Shown here: one piece after another, positions 22,801 to 35,332 of the stretch
Layout: each line of letters opens with the position of its first letter
How positions within the stretch are numbered: position 1 is the stretch's first letter
NCBI GenBank assembly: GCA_013398275.1
Contig: VZSE01006609.1
Span: forward strand, 7,929 to 71,928
Origin: Promerops cafer
Lineage: Eukaryota; Chordata; Aves; Passeriformes; Nectariniidae
DNA: 64,000 nt
Direction of reading: 5' to 3'
Made by a program: the position numbers and the translations under genes
Notes under the pieces: generated by a model
The model's input: only the letters and a program-made list of their open reading frames with translations
What the model was told of the DNA's origin: nothing
The model's database searches: none

Positions 22801-24270
22801 GGCGGCCCTGGTGATGGAGAAGCTGTCTAGCACTTCGCCCTCACTCTCCCCGTATCCCTGCCTGCCTCCCAGTTCCCATGGAGTCTGCAGGTGCTGGTTC
22901 CTGGAGGATGCTCAGCACTGCCCAGTCAGTGTTCTCACCTTCCACACCAGCCCCTGCCCACAAGAGCACACCAAACCTCTCATGGGGCTGGCCCTGGCAC
23001 CTGCTCTGCTCCCACGAGACTCAAATCTGCTGTCAGGTGAAGGATGACCTCCCGTTTACTTCAGTACATGCCCAGAACTGTCCCTCCACACCTGAAGGGA
23101 CCTAGGCTCTGCTCAGGCACCCCTGTATCCACCCTCCTTTCTCTGCATACGGAGGATCCTGGTTTGCAAGGTGCCAAACGTGTCTGAAACCCAGGCGGAT
23201 GCGACCCTGAATGGATACTGCTCTCCACAGAGGTTAATGCAATCAGGGTGAATTTAACTCTCATTTACTTAAAAGCATTTCAAAAGGCATTTCATTAATT
23301 TGCAAAACACACATCTGGTCTGTCGTGCTCATCTGCCTGGTGTGCTCAGACCATGGCGTGCTTTCAAAGGGCCTTGAGGATGGTGCTGCGCTCCTCCCCT
23401 CGTTTCCACAGCAGCCAAAAGCCTCCTCCCAGCAAATTCCATTTGAGCATCAGAGTGAAGAGTGTGAGGCCAGAGCCCCACCTCCTCACAGGATCCCATC
23501 CCCAGTGGTTAGCTTATGGTGCCATGATAATGGAAGCACAGTATTTTACTGGGGGGAGGCCTAATCATTACAGGGGCTGCTGCAGTGCTCAATAGGACTC
23601 ATCAGAGAAGAAGGGATACCCTGTGTTTAGGGCTGGGAATCCCCCAAGAAGGAGTTGAGCCTGTCTTGATCCCTGCTCAAAAACTTGCGGGATGACAGCT
23701 GTACCTGAGAGCAGCAGGGAAAAGGATTTCTAGCTGGGAGAATTTTGGGTAAATTGGGGGGTTCTTTATTTTGCAGCTAGGACAAGAGTGGATTTGGGAA
23801 GGGAGAAAAAACCTCTCAACAACTTTCCTTCTCCAACTGCAAGAGGAGATCTAACGACCTTTTGGTCAATGAGTCATTTTGATAACATGTAACTTGATAA
23901 AGCAGGATTGCACTGCAGCCACTACAGTTGTTTTTCCACATTGCTGTGCACTGGGATAAAAATTACGCTGTACCTGGCACTGGACTAAGGGATTAAGAGT
24001 TCTGGAAGAGACAAACTCTCCTGCCTCAGGTATTATCCAGCTTCCACGAGAAAGGAGTTAGCATGTCTCTAAATTGCCTATTGCACAGCTTTTCCTGGTC
24101 TTCTGGTGTTGTCAGGATCCTACATCCAATTAGTTTCATCCAGCAAAGACTTTCTGTTCCTGAGGGTGAAGAAAGTGTAAAAGTGGACAAGAGATAATTA
24201 ACATATGGAACTTGTTAGGAAATTCAATTCCAAAATAAAAAACAAAAATTCTATTTCTAGAATTAAAAAA
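22801..24270. other. Intergenic DNA, no gene seen
   Basis: GC is moderate at 22801-23100, with overlapping frames of 61-90 codons and no recognisable domain. Nothing else is seen up to the purine-rich repeat. Confidence 0.6.
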
Positions 24271-24520
24271 AGAGGAGAGGAGAGGAGANNNNNNNNNNNN
24301 NNNNNNNNNNNNNNNNNNNNNNNNNNNNNNNNNNNNNNNNNNNNNNNNNNNNNNNNNNNNNNNNNNNNNNNNNNNNNNNNNNNNNNNNNNNNNNNNNNNN
24401 NNNNNNNNNNNNNNNNNNNNNNNNNNNNNNNNNNNNNNNNNNNNNNNNNNNNAAATGAAAGGAAAGGAAAGGAAAGGAAAGGAAAGGAAAGGAAAGGAAA
24501 GGAAAGGAAAGGAAAGGAGA
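24271..24520. repeat. Purine-rich pentanucleotide array spanning an assembly gap
   Basis: On the left of the gap the unit is AGGAG-type (24271-24288). On the right eleven exact GGAAA units run 24461-24515, followed by one GGAGA. The array is all purine on one strand and could adopt triplex structure. The two sides carry different units, so the array is compound and its true length is unknown. Frames reading through it are artefacts. Confidence 0.95.
24289..24452. other. Assembly gap (164 N)
   Basis: A run of 164 undetermined bases sits inside the pentanucleotide array, so the assembly probably failed at the repeat. Confidence 0.99.
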
Positions 24521-26400
24521 CTTCTGTTTGGGAAATCAAAACCTGAGAGCTGAAGGTATTTACAGCATAGACTATTCAGTAACACCATCATGATATATGT
24601 CTGGCTGACTCTTCCTATCAGTATACATTTGCCATAACACAAATCTAAATCAGCCCGAGGAGATGTAATGAATGGCATTTGGAACTATACTTTGGTATTC
24701 ATAGGACCTCCCAACATGCCATTTTTGAACATTTTTCTAAAATAGAAAAATTGGGCAGACTACACTGAAATATTAATGAAGGATAATGAAAAAAACAGCT
24801 GTCAATGACAGTGTTATAGGTTGGTTAATATTGTATGATGAGTGTGTTATAACCATAAATAAACAATAAGTATAAAAAATAGTGAATATAAATAATCATG
24901 AATACAAATAATAAATAATAAAATATAAGCTTGAGTGGGTGATGGGATAGAATCAGGAGAGGCACCAACTCTGGAATGGTTTTCTGTTCTACTCCTCGGT
25001 CTCTCAGAAAGCTTTCAGAGACTGATATTATTATTCTCTGCTTTCAAATCCAGAATAATGCAGTATGCTGTGCTTCTTTCTCTTTCAACATGCACTAATA
25101 GCATTTCAACCATATGCTAGTGTAATAAAAAATAGCAATTTCTACTTTCTAGAGGGTATGAACTTTAAATGGGCACAAAAGGAACCAATCAGAAGAATGT
25201 ATTGTCAATAATATTATTTTATTCCCTGGAACTAAAAGGAACTTGTGTGAGCCATGTAGCTGCAGTTCGTTTAAATGCAACCTTCAGCCTCAGACTTTTA
25301 ATTACTGGGGGAAAATGGTAAAATAGTTTGATTGGTTGTACACATGAAACATTAAATACAGGGAGGAGAGTGAAAAATCTTCCAAAGAGAAAACACACAA
25401 AAAAATCAGCTTCACTATTGTAACCTGATGAGACTGATCTAACTCCCCCGGCCAAATCCCTTTCACTCCCAGCATTCACAGAAATCAGCATCACCCTTGG
25501 GAAAACTTTTGGAGGTGTTCTCTCCTTAAACTGGTGCTTAGCAGTCACTGAGCATCTTGACAAGCAACCTGCAGGACACCTGGTGGAAGCTCACAAGAAG
25601 GTGGGGAGCTTGAATGATTCCCTTATGACTTTGTAGGTACCTGCACATAGGAAAAGGTGAAATAGTCTCATCACGGAATTCCCATTCACTCCCTGTTTAT
25701 GTGATGTCTTCTGAATTTATCTTAACTAAGCAACCTGCTGTGTCCTCCCAAAGGATTAATAACCCCATCACAGCTAGGCCTTTGAAGCCATTTATTGTCT
25801 TGGCCAATCTTCTGGTCCCCCTACCAGCCTGAACACATTTGTGAACAGTAGATGGCTGTTGAGAGGCTGCAGTGCAAATTGAGGCTTTCACAGGGAGATG
25901 CCTTGTCTAGAATAGCTGCTTGAGGCCCATTAACCAAAGTCAAGACTGAATTCAGATGACAATTGCCCACTCAGGAGCTATGGCACTCTTGTCCCCCCTC
26001 ACTAGCAGTTTTTCCCATGCCAGGAACAGGTAAAGCAGCCAGGACCCACACTGTTTCGTGCAACATTGCAAGACACTCAGGTGCTGTGTTAACAAAATGT
26101 TCTCTGCAGAACAGGAATCATAGTCACACCAGTTTCAACCAGATTTTTGAGTTCTACACATCTTTCTTGGCACTTCCCTTCTTGCACCTCTATTTTGCTA
26201 TGTCAGGATTAAAGCACTTGTCTCTGCTTTCCAGGTCTTGTGGAATGGTGTTTATTAGGGACCACTTCCCCTTGATTTGTTTGTCTTTATTACAATTAGA
26301 TTTTAAAATAACTCCTCTGTTGAGATTTGGTTTTTCAAAGCCAAAAGATAAGCTATGGCAAAGCCCCTGTTATTGGAGATAGTGACCAAGAACTGGAGAA
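24521..26400. other. Intergenic DNA, no gene seen; AT-rich tract
   Basis: At 24835-24930 the sequence is low-complexity AT-rich DNA built of AATAAATAA/TATAAA-like runs. The plus-strand frame at 25963-26382 (139 codons) has no recognisable domain. No transposon is recognised. Confidence 0.6.
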
Positions 26401-26760
26401 ATCTTCTTGCCTTTCCATCACTTAAATGTGATCCCGGGGCAGCACAGATATGAGCTCATAGCCCCCCAGATCTTTAATAAAGAAATAAGGCTCACTTACT
26501 ACAGCCAGAGGTAAGTAGCCAAGTGATATGGTTAATTATAAACTTTTGATAAGTCTGTCATTTTTAGCTATGCTTAAAAGCAACCTTTTAAAATGATGTT
26601 TCAGGAACACAGTCAACAGCAAGGCAAGCTGGTCTTTGGCTTGATTAGATTTTGCTCCCTTTACCTTGATGAAATGATGGCTTATTAGCATTCCAAAATG
26701 AGAGTGCGCTCTAAATGTAAGTGGATTTTAATACAATCTTTTTGAGGAAATGTCAAACTG
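26400..26760. promoter_or_regulatory. Candidate conserved noncoding element
   Basis: High-complexity DNA with GATCTTTAATAAAG, GGTTAATTATAAAC, GCTTGATTAGATTTTGC, CTTATTAGCATTCC and GGATTTTAATAC. The TTAATTA and GATTAG cores suggest homeodomain binding. No repeats. Called by composition. Confidence 0.42.
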
Positions 26761-27000
26761 TATTGGGTACGTCTCGTCCCTGTCCCCCACCTCCCCTTCC
26801 CCGAATAGCAGAGTTCAGCAAGGAACTGTGCCAAAATAATGAGTGAGGGACAGTAGGAATTTCAGAGTCAAGGTAAAAGATGAGAAATAAATCCTGCCAG
26901 CAATAATGTCACTGTGGTTCTGCCACCAACAGCTTAATTCAGTGCCTTTCCTTTGGTTTTGCACCAGTGTAACAAACAAGACTTTGGCTCTCCACACTTG
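26761..27000. other. Intergenic DNA, no gene seen
   Basis: Unremarkable sequence between two candidate elements. Confidence 0.5.
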
Positions 27001-27480
27001 TCATAAGTAAATTAGCACTTAACACCACACACCAAAAGCTGGAGGCTTTACTGGTGTAAATTGGTACCAATTGTCTCAGTTAATTATACCAGCTGGAAAA
27101 GTCATGCCAAGCAGTTTTACTCTGTTGTGCACCCTGTTTTATTTGCCATTACTAAAGCTGTGCACAGATGGGCCTTGGGAGGTTGAAGCACCCTGAAAAA
27201 TTTTGACCTAAGGTGAAAAAAAACCCAACAAGCCCAAGCCTCAAACAGTCAAAGTATACCTGCTTAAATTAAATTAAATATTAACATCCCCTGCTTTAGA
27301 GTTACACCATAAATGTAATATGTGCACTGTTAATGAACCGCAATTTATTTACACCTCAAACAAAGAGTATCCTCACTGCCCTAAAGTAGTTAAATTGCCC
27401 TCTTCCTAGTGAAATTTATTGCCATTTAAACATGCCAAAAGGCCATTCTGCTGGTCATTACAAAAATCTATCATTTCTGC
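27000..27480. promoter_or_regulatory. Candidate conserved noncoding element with 14-bp palindrome
   Basis: AT-rich, non-repetitive DNA contains the perfect palindrome AATTGGTACCAATT at 27059-27072, a TTAATTATACC motif, TTAAATTAAATTAAATATTAAC and GTTAATGAACCGC. Stops are frequent in all frames across the AT-rich centre. Confidence 0.4.
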
Positions 27481-28060
27481 AACTGCTGGTATCCTGTTCT
27501 GTGGTCAAATTCAATCTGAGAAGGGTCAACAGAATTTTTCCACCAAATGCTTCCCTCTTGCCTGTCATCAATTTACTTTTGTCAACAAAAAGGGCATTAC
27601 TACCGAATGAAACAGAAGATCCTCTTAAGACCTGTGGCAAACACCAAGAGCTTCTCTGATGTATCACATCTTTTCTGCTTGCAGATGTGTGTGAATGTGT
27701 GTGTGTGCTAGGACCAAAATACTGAACGCATGAGCAGGAATTTTTGTAATTTGTCAAGCTCCTTTTGCTCCAACAAGCACTCACATTTCTCACTCACACT
27801 TCTAACTACTGCAGATAGTTGCACAGTATTTTCAAATTTTCTCTATGAAAACAGTTTTAAGAATATGTTTTCCTTTAGGAAATTTTGGCTGCGTTAGTGA
27901 CTCAGACTTTTTTTCACATGGCTCTTCTGCTTTTCTTCTATGCACACAGTCAGAGCAAACACCAGGACTTGTTTCACCTCACATCACATCCAGATTTTGG
28001 TTAGGTGTCTAAAAACCCTAGGGAACAATCTAGTGAAATATAACAAAATTATTATTACTA
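27481..28060. other. Intergenic DNA, no gene seen; short TG run
   Basis: A short imperfect TG repeat lies at about 27686-27708. Frames at 27419-27793 overlap on both strands and have no recognisable domain. Confidence 0.6.
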
Positions 28061-28480
28061 ATAAAACCAGCACACTGCCCTTACATTTTTTTTAGTTTTC
28101 AAGTGACAGGAAACACAAACTGAAATTAAGTCAATTAGCTCCCTCCTACTAATCAGCATCCTAATTAATTGAAAGACCCCAACACTGCACCCCATTCTGC
28201 TGGCGTACTATTAAACACTTTTTATTATGCCTAAGCCTTGTCACAAAGAGCTAGGAGACTGACTTTTATTATACACGTAAGACAGAGCGAAATGAAAGGC
28301 AAGGAAGAGAGCGAAGTGTGTGGCTTTGAAGCTTCCTTGTAATGGGAATACTGTGTTCCCTTGGTCTGCAATCAGTTTGTCCCAAACCCGGCAGGGAATT
28401 GAGCCTGGGAGAGAAATCAGGGAAATTATTTGGGTGCTGGCTAGAAGAAAAGAATCTGAAAGTGTTTGTCAGTGCAAGTA
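28060..28480. promoter_or_regulatory. Candidate conserved noncoding element
   Basis: High-complexity DNA with TCAATTAGCTCC, CTACTAATCAGC, CCTAATTAATTGAAAG, CTATTAAACAC and TTTTATTATGCC, then CpG-containing sequence (AGAGCGAAATG, GAGCGAAGTG, AACCCGGCAG). No repeats. Composition-based call. Confidence 0.42.
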
Positions 28481-31430
28481 ATGGCTGGACACATGATTAT
28501 TAGAATAAGGAAAAGCATGAATGGGTAATCAAAGTAGGAGAGAGCAAAGCCACAAAGCTCCTGATAGCACGGAATATCTAAAGTGCCCACAGCACTGGCT
28601 TCAAGCAATGCTCTCAACAAGATATTTCAGGATACACTCCCATTTCTGAGTTTCTTCCTCAGCAGCAGGAATATTGCTGCATTTTTAGGTGGATCCAGCT
28701 CATTTTCACTGTGTTTTCAGTTTGCTGTATCTGTTATGCTTGTGGTAACAGATTTATGGTAACAGTTTATTCATAGCACATCATCTCTCCTTGGTTCTTT
28801 TTCATGCAGACAAGTAGTTACTCATCTGGAGTGAGTTTTGGCCTTTTCTTCCCATTTTTGACCACTGTAGAGTGGTCCAAGGAGAAATCCCACAGATGTT
28901 GATCCCTTTCCAGTAGGAAATGGCAAGTTGACTTCATTTTCTCTAACAGAGCCATATGTTTTGATGAACCACAGAAGAGATTCAAAGATACACTTTTTTT
29001 TCCTTTTCAGTGACTCAAGGAACTAAATTCACAGGGAGCAAAGAATATGGCTTCTGTTTCTCTCGCAGCAAAATATAATTTCTATTCTTCATCTTTTGTC
29101 TCCCACATAATTTCAGTGGCCAAGGGATAGTGGATTTTACTTGAAAAAGCTCTAACTGATGCTATATGTGGGTGTTTTGAAAGCCAAGCACTCGCAGCAT
29201 TCAAGCTACTAAAAGAGTTGGTAAGGGCAAGAGGCAGAGAAAGAAACAACAACAAGGCAACACTCTTTAGTTAAGAACTACCTGAGCTTTGTCCAGTTTT
29301 CTTCTTCAGTCTGTTTTCCTGTATGTGAACACACAGTGATCAGACCCTCCTCCTCAGGAGTGCCAGCTGGATAACGGTGAGAATACTGAGAGATTTGGAA
29401 AGCTTGTGTGCCTCATAATTTTGTTTTTGTACAGGAAGCCAGAGTTCTCAGCAAGCACATTCAATTAAAAAAACCAAAAAACCCAAAAAACCCCCAAAAT
29501 ACAAACCCACGTTCTGAGCCAAAAATTCTCTCAAGCACTTTTGTCTGAGCTTTGAAGCAAAACCATCTCTCAAAGAGTCTCCAAAATCATCATATCAAAG
29601 TTATACCAATGTTAACAATTTATTCCAAGAAAATGAAATCTGCTGAGGTGAGACTGGGAGGTGTTAAAACTTAATGAACATAAAAATACATAGCCTTGCT
29701 TAAACAGAACTGAATTTTCTTGAGCAGGCTACAGTCATCAACAGTCTCTCTTCTGGTTTTAATCACTTGCAAATTTTCATATTATTTTTGCTGTGCTGGA
29801 AAGATGATGAGAGTTGTTTCCCTCTTTGAATACAATGCAGGTGAGGAGAACAGTCTGTGACAGTTTACAGTATTTGCTTGTCTTAACTTTTCAGAAGAGT
29901 TGGCCAACACAGAGGAAAATAGGGGCAAGCGAGGTGCCCCTCTCTTCAAATGACAACAAATATCCCTTGTGCCTGTTCTCAGGGACACATCCTGCACGTG
30001 GGCAGAGGAGAGGGAGAATGAGAATCAGGCATTCCAGCACAACTCATTTTCACCTCACTGTGACCCCTGTTCCTGGGAGCACAGGCTGCCCCCAGGAACT
30101 CAGCTGGGGCAGATGCTCCTGGTGAAAGGGCAGTGACCTCTTCAGGTGGCAAAATCAGATCTGTCACAGCTCACCTGGCAGAGTCAGGGTGGGTTTGTAG
30201 GTTTTTCTGTACAGTTTTGCTATTAAGAATGACGAATATAACTTGGTTCTGACTGGAAGTTTTGCTCAGCTTGGTCTCTGCTGCAGTGGTTTGCATTGCA
30301 TCTGCATAACAAATTTTGCAAGTTGAATTAATGTGAAAGGCAGAAAATTAAAGATATTATGAGAACTGAAGGCAAGCATAAAGAATTTTGTCTCTGTCAA
30401 ATAGCAAGACCTCTTGTATTCTCGTCTGTGCTTCAGACACGAGGCATGAGATGAATTTGGAAAAGGATTTTCGTGACAGGACAAATTCTCAAGTAAGAGC
30501 ACTTCATCCAAGAAGCAATTTGCCTCACCAGTAATTTTTCAGTATTTCCTTTGTCATTGTTGAAGGTGTTTGTGTCTGAAAGCAAGTTTTGTTTTTCACG
30601 CTGACTGGGTTTTGTTTGTGGTTTACAGCTCAGGTGAGACCCTTATCTGTACGCAGGTGGCATCATTCCTAAGCTGTAAAATGAACAGGGACCTCAGTAC
30701 TGATACTGAAACAGAGGCTACAGGGTCAGAGCAGGATGGAAAAATAGACTGTGTGGAAGGGAAAAAGCTTATACAAACATGAATATATATGGTAACTATG
30801 AGTGCAGTTAAAACCATACAGCTCAGGATGGCCTTACCCAAAATTCATTGAAATCAGCTGAGAACATCCTCACACTCTCAAGGGCTCTGGGTCATGATTT
30901 GCACCAGTGAGTCTCATTTTGCAAATTTTGTGGTTAAATAGACCTTCCATTATGTTTAATTTTATTTTGCTCCCAAGGAAGGTGAAGTGCAGAACAGTGT
31001 CTGCCAAGCACAGCTCTCAGGCATTGAAGTTGCAGGACAGATTCCCAGCTGGCAGAATGATCCCTGGTAGAGATTTCCTGCATATCAAAAGGAGCCAAGA
31101 GAAGGAAGTGAGATATTGTCAGTCACACAGATCATGACAGACTTTCAGTTTTAATCCACTGAGTGTGTTCAGTGCTGCCAGATAACATAGTTCATTGACA
31201 ATAGTTATTTTACGCAAGTCTGCTTGTTTCTCATAAACAGCAAAAAGTCATGGCTTGGCCACAAAAAAATAAAAAGAGACAGAATTCCAGTTTTATTCAA
31301 TAGGGAAGATGATGACCTATGGTTCTCTAATTAATATCAAAATGCTTGATTTGGAAAATGGAGTCAGATAAACCTTTCATATTTTGCAATAAAATATTTT
31401 AAATGATCCATCCATGTTTAATAATTTAAA
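28481..31430. other. Intergenic DNA, no gene seen
   Basis: An A/C-rich low-complexity run lies at about 29465-29500. Open frames of 62-103 codons at 29782-30167 lie on both strands. No domain, RNA gene or transposon is recognised. Confidence 0.6.
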
Positions 31431-34181
31431 AGCATCAAATCAACCTATGCCAGCACATCAACTGGACAGGGTTAAACTCATCAAACATATCCTGGATCCA
31501 AGTGACTGACAAATACCACCACTCTTTATGAAAATCCCATGCTTCATGTTTTTTGTCATTGCTGTCTAGGCTGTGACAAACATCGGGCCTCAGGCAAAAA
31601 GGCACAAAGCATTTAATGTCATCAAAACATGAATATGAGCTTTGCTTGGTACTTTTCCAGGAAAGGACCTGGCCTGACAGCTCATAGGCATCCAGAATTA
31701 TTGCTTGCCTAAATGCTGAATAACATAAACCCTCACAAATCAAATCTCACTTTCCAAGTACCCTAATAATTCACCATATAACGGCTTTCTTCTGATGACT
31801 GTATGCTAAGCCAGAGAAGGCAGCAGTGCTGCTTGCTTGGTGTAAAAAGATATCTAATACTGATCATATTAGATGTGTATTTTGTTTCTTAGGTGGATAT
31901 CCAGCAGTTGTTAAGTTCTTTATTCATAGCAGACCTTGCAAACAGACAAGGAATGGTTTAAAGGGACACTCAGAGAGTCAGCCTCCAACTAATTCAGATT
32001 ATTATTTTCGTACCTCTTAACCAAGAGCTGAGAACTTTGTGTGATTCAGCAAGGCACTGCAGCTTGTTACAATGCAGCTTTTTACTGATGTCTCTTGGGG
32101 TGCATTGTGTAAGCATGGAGATCACATAAACCCAATGGATTACTACCAACTTATTAAAAATCCTACTCCTCCATATCTTCCTCATTTGTGAAGTTAGGTA
32201 GGGAAAAGTTTGTTCTGCTTAAGATTCCTGAGGCTCCTCTCTACTCCCAATGTGCAACTGCCTTGCAACAGCTTCACTTACAGATGGAATCTCCATCTCT
32301 TCACTGGCTTATAACTGGCTTTGTTTATGTGTTGCATTACCACAATGACAATAGGGAACTGAAATGGTGCCCCATATATATAGGGGGAGGGAAAAAATTC
32401 AGGTCTTTTCCTCCCAAACGGAAAGGTGAACGGAAAGATAGTTTGTGGGTAAAACACAATGACAGGTTATATTTCATCATATCTATTTATTACTGACTCA
32501 GAAATCATTCAAGACAGACTTGTACAAGGTATAAAGCTCTGACTGCAGAAGCTTTTCTCCCTCCTCTCCCTCAAACTGGTATTTATATTTTGTTTAGTGT
32601 GACTTGTCAAGCTTTAGTTGTAATTTACTCCCTCATTCCTCTAAAGCAACTATCGTCACTTTAAGTTATGTTTCTGAAGGAGGTTCTGGGACTGAATTCC
32701 TATCCAAGAATTGATATCTAGCAAAGTTGGAATGAACTGGTTTTCTGGAAACACTTCTCTCCCTCTGCTCTGACTAGAGGCAGCCTGAACAGCAAGGTAA
32801 GAGATACAGAGCAGAGAAGCTTTGAAGATGTTAAAGAGCAGCAAAAGAAAAAAACAAAAGCAACAGACAAATCTTGTCTTTATTTTTCAAGTAAGCTGGT
32901 GACAGGATAGTTGATCAGATGGACTGCCCGTCCTGATCAAGTCTGACAATTCTACAGTTTTATCTTCCTGCAGAACAGAAAACTAGGCCGAACTGATACT
33001 GGCAGTCAAGACAGTCTCTTGAAACAGCCAAGGGAAACAAATCTCCAATTTGACAAACCAATAAATTATTTTTAAGAAAGTCAGACTACAGTAATATTTT
33101 TTAAAATAAAATTAGTCTACATTAATCTTTTTCAAGAGGTAATTAAGTCAATAATTTAAAATATTTTGCTTTTTCTTGGCTTACAAGCAAGCCTTCCCAT
33201 GCCAGGTGCAACTGCTTTTTGTCTGGCAGTGAGTTACAACACGAGGAATCTCCTCCCTTTCCAGCAGGAAAGCTAATTTTTTCATGTTTGATAGGACTGT
33301 ATCCTGAACTTCTCTCCCTTTCTGCCTGCCACTGCACTTTACTTGCAGCTGATGTCTCCAAAAGGTTATTCCTTTTGCTCCTTGCTGGGCTGAGTGCATC
33401 TTGAACCAGGCTGAGATCTACTGCAGATGATTGCAATGCCCATTCTCACCAAGGCTGGACCTGTCCCCTTCAGAGAATTGTATCTTCTTGCAGGTGAGTT
33501 CCTGTAGTCAACCATCTCAATTTCACTATGCGTAGGTCTGAATATATTAAAAAAATGAATACATCAAGTGATATCTGTTCAATTTAAGTGGTGAAGATCC
33601 TACTGATAGGACCTGGTGGAAAGCTATAGTTAGCAAAACCTGAAAATATTTCAAAGTGAATTCTGCTGTTCTGAACACAGGGGCCAAAAAACTTAAATTA
33701 CAGCCCTCCACAAATTCCCCCTCCGGTAATGTTGGAACAACTCTGAAGAAAAGAAATTTGAAAGAGTTCATTCTTCAGCTGCAAGATCTTTCACAAGAAG
33801 GTGAACAGTAGAGCTCTGAAAAGGAACAGTGGTGAATGGGGTTGATTCTCAGAGCTAGTGGGGAGGGCTCCTGAAAACCTGGACCTAAACACATGCAATC
33901 AGTTGGAGTTTTTTCCTGTGGAACAGAGTGGACCAGGGCCTATCAGCCAGCTCACTGCTTGCAGCTGCACAGTGAAGCTGTTACGCTCTTTTTTCTGTTA
34001 CCTGGCAATAGATGTAGCTTATCTGAAAGTTTGTTTTAAACCACAAGGTATGTTGGCAGTACATCTCACTGCTGCACTGCTCTCCCTCCCATAGCGAGTT
34101 CCACCATGGGCACTCCCTGGTCCTTGGAAAGAGAGACTTGTTAGGTTTTGCAGTTCATTAAATGCCCAGAAACACCAATCA

Positions 34182-34195
34182 TTTGCATATGCAAA
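34182..34195. promoter_or_regulatory. 14-bp POU-type palindrome
   Basis: TTTGCATATGCAAA is a perfect palindrome, and with the base before it the left arm reads ATTTGCAT, the exact octamer on the minus strand. It contains TGCATATGCA, the core of the MORE-type element on which POU proteins dimerise. The site is seen; binding is inferred, and the neighbourhood is otherwise unremarkable. Confidence 0.45.
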
Positions 34196-35312
34196 CAAAA
34201 ATTGGTTTTCAATATGTGCTTCTATGTACTGATACTAGATAGGCCTTGTATTTGGAAATGAACAGGAACAAAACTTCTGTGTTGTTAATAGGGTACAGAT
34301 CTCCTTATGGACAACATGATTTTGAAGAAAAGTATTTTCAGGTGAAAAAATAAATAGGAATGGAGACTGAGATTCACCCTTCAGTTTCTCATGACTAAGG
34401 GACAAGACTTGGCTATGCTGCCCAGGGAAGCAGGCAAGGGAAAAATAAACCAGCTTAAAATTAGTTGACTAAAGTGGGTGTCTGTCTGATAAAGCATCAC
34501 TCTGCACAACAAAAATGACTGAACACTCATGAAACAACTCAAAAGTGTCCAGTTTCAGCTTTAAATTTTAAGGAGTCAGCTTGAGTTTGGCATAACACAA
34601 TCGCCCACAAGCTGCAGCAGCTCAGAATTCACTTCTCCAGCAGGTTGGACCCGTGCCGTGTGGTGGCAACCTCTCCCTTTCCTTGTGGGTATCAGCAATC
34701 TAATCAGTTCAGTTAAATCCAGAACCACAGGCACATGAGAGCCTCAAATCACGTGCTGTTCATGCTTCCCTTCTGCTCTGCAACCAGAGGAAGCTACTTT
34801 ATGCCTCTGGGGAACAGATTATGGCCTTGGGAGGTGCTGGAGGCATTACTGGGGGTGGGAGGAATGCAAGCCCCAGCAGCAGGGAGAGCAGCCAGAGCTG
34901 CACCCTGCTCTCACTGCACAGGTACCTGTTGGCAGAAGCAGCAGTGGCTATGCAGAGACAGCTCTTCTCTCGCTGCTGGATTGAACACCAGTGTCATCTT
35001 GTTTGCCCATTGCTGTTCTTTCTAGGAACCCACCAATTTACTCCATATCCTTATCAGTGCTTGATGCCAATATCTGTATTTTAATTAGGAGAACTTTATG
35101 AAGCAGACCCACCGTGTTCAAAGCCCAGAGATACTTGTTTTGAAGACAAACTTTCAAAACCTAATCGGTTTTCAACACAAACCTAGTTCAAACTGTGGAA
35201 CCTTTCCACAAGGTCTCTCACTGAAATTCTTTGCTAACAAAACTGTATAGGACATCAGTTGCCACAAGGCAGAAGAATACTTTTACAGCCCAGGATTTTC
35301 CTTCACACCACA

Positions 35313-35332
35313 CTCATGCTAGCCAGCATGAG
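35313..35332. repeat. Short perfect inverted repeat (8-bp arms, 4-bp loop)
   Basis: CTCATGCT and AGCATGAG flank AGCC. It is too short to be a microRNA precursor, and there is no U-run or other sign of a terminator or RNA gene. Confidence 0.7.

Noticed and set aside
24136..24678. Frames reading through the N gap
   Set aside because: They exist only because undetermined bases contain no stops and the GGAAA repeat is open in several frames.
31435..31743. 102-codon minus-strand frame with fairly protein-like composition
   Set aside because: The 5' end is a TTG codon and ATGs occur only late in the frame. I recognise no domain and no flanking splice signals. It could be an exon only if codon-substitution tests support it.
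35313..35332. Hairpin as a microRNA precursor
   Set aside because: Arms of 8 bases with a 4-base loop are far too short, and pairing does not extend outward.
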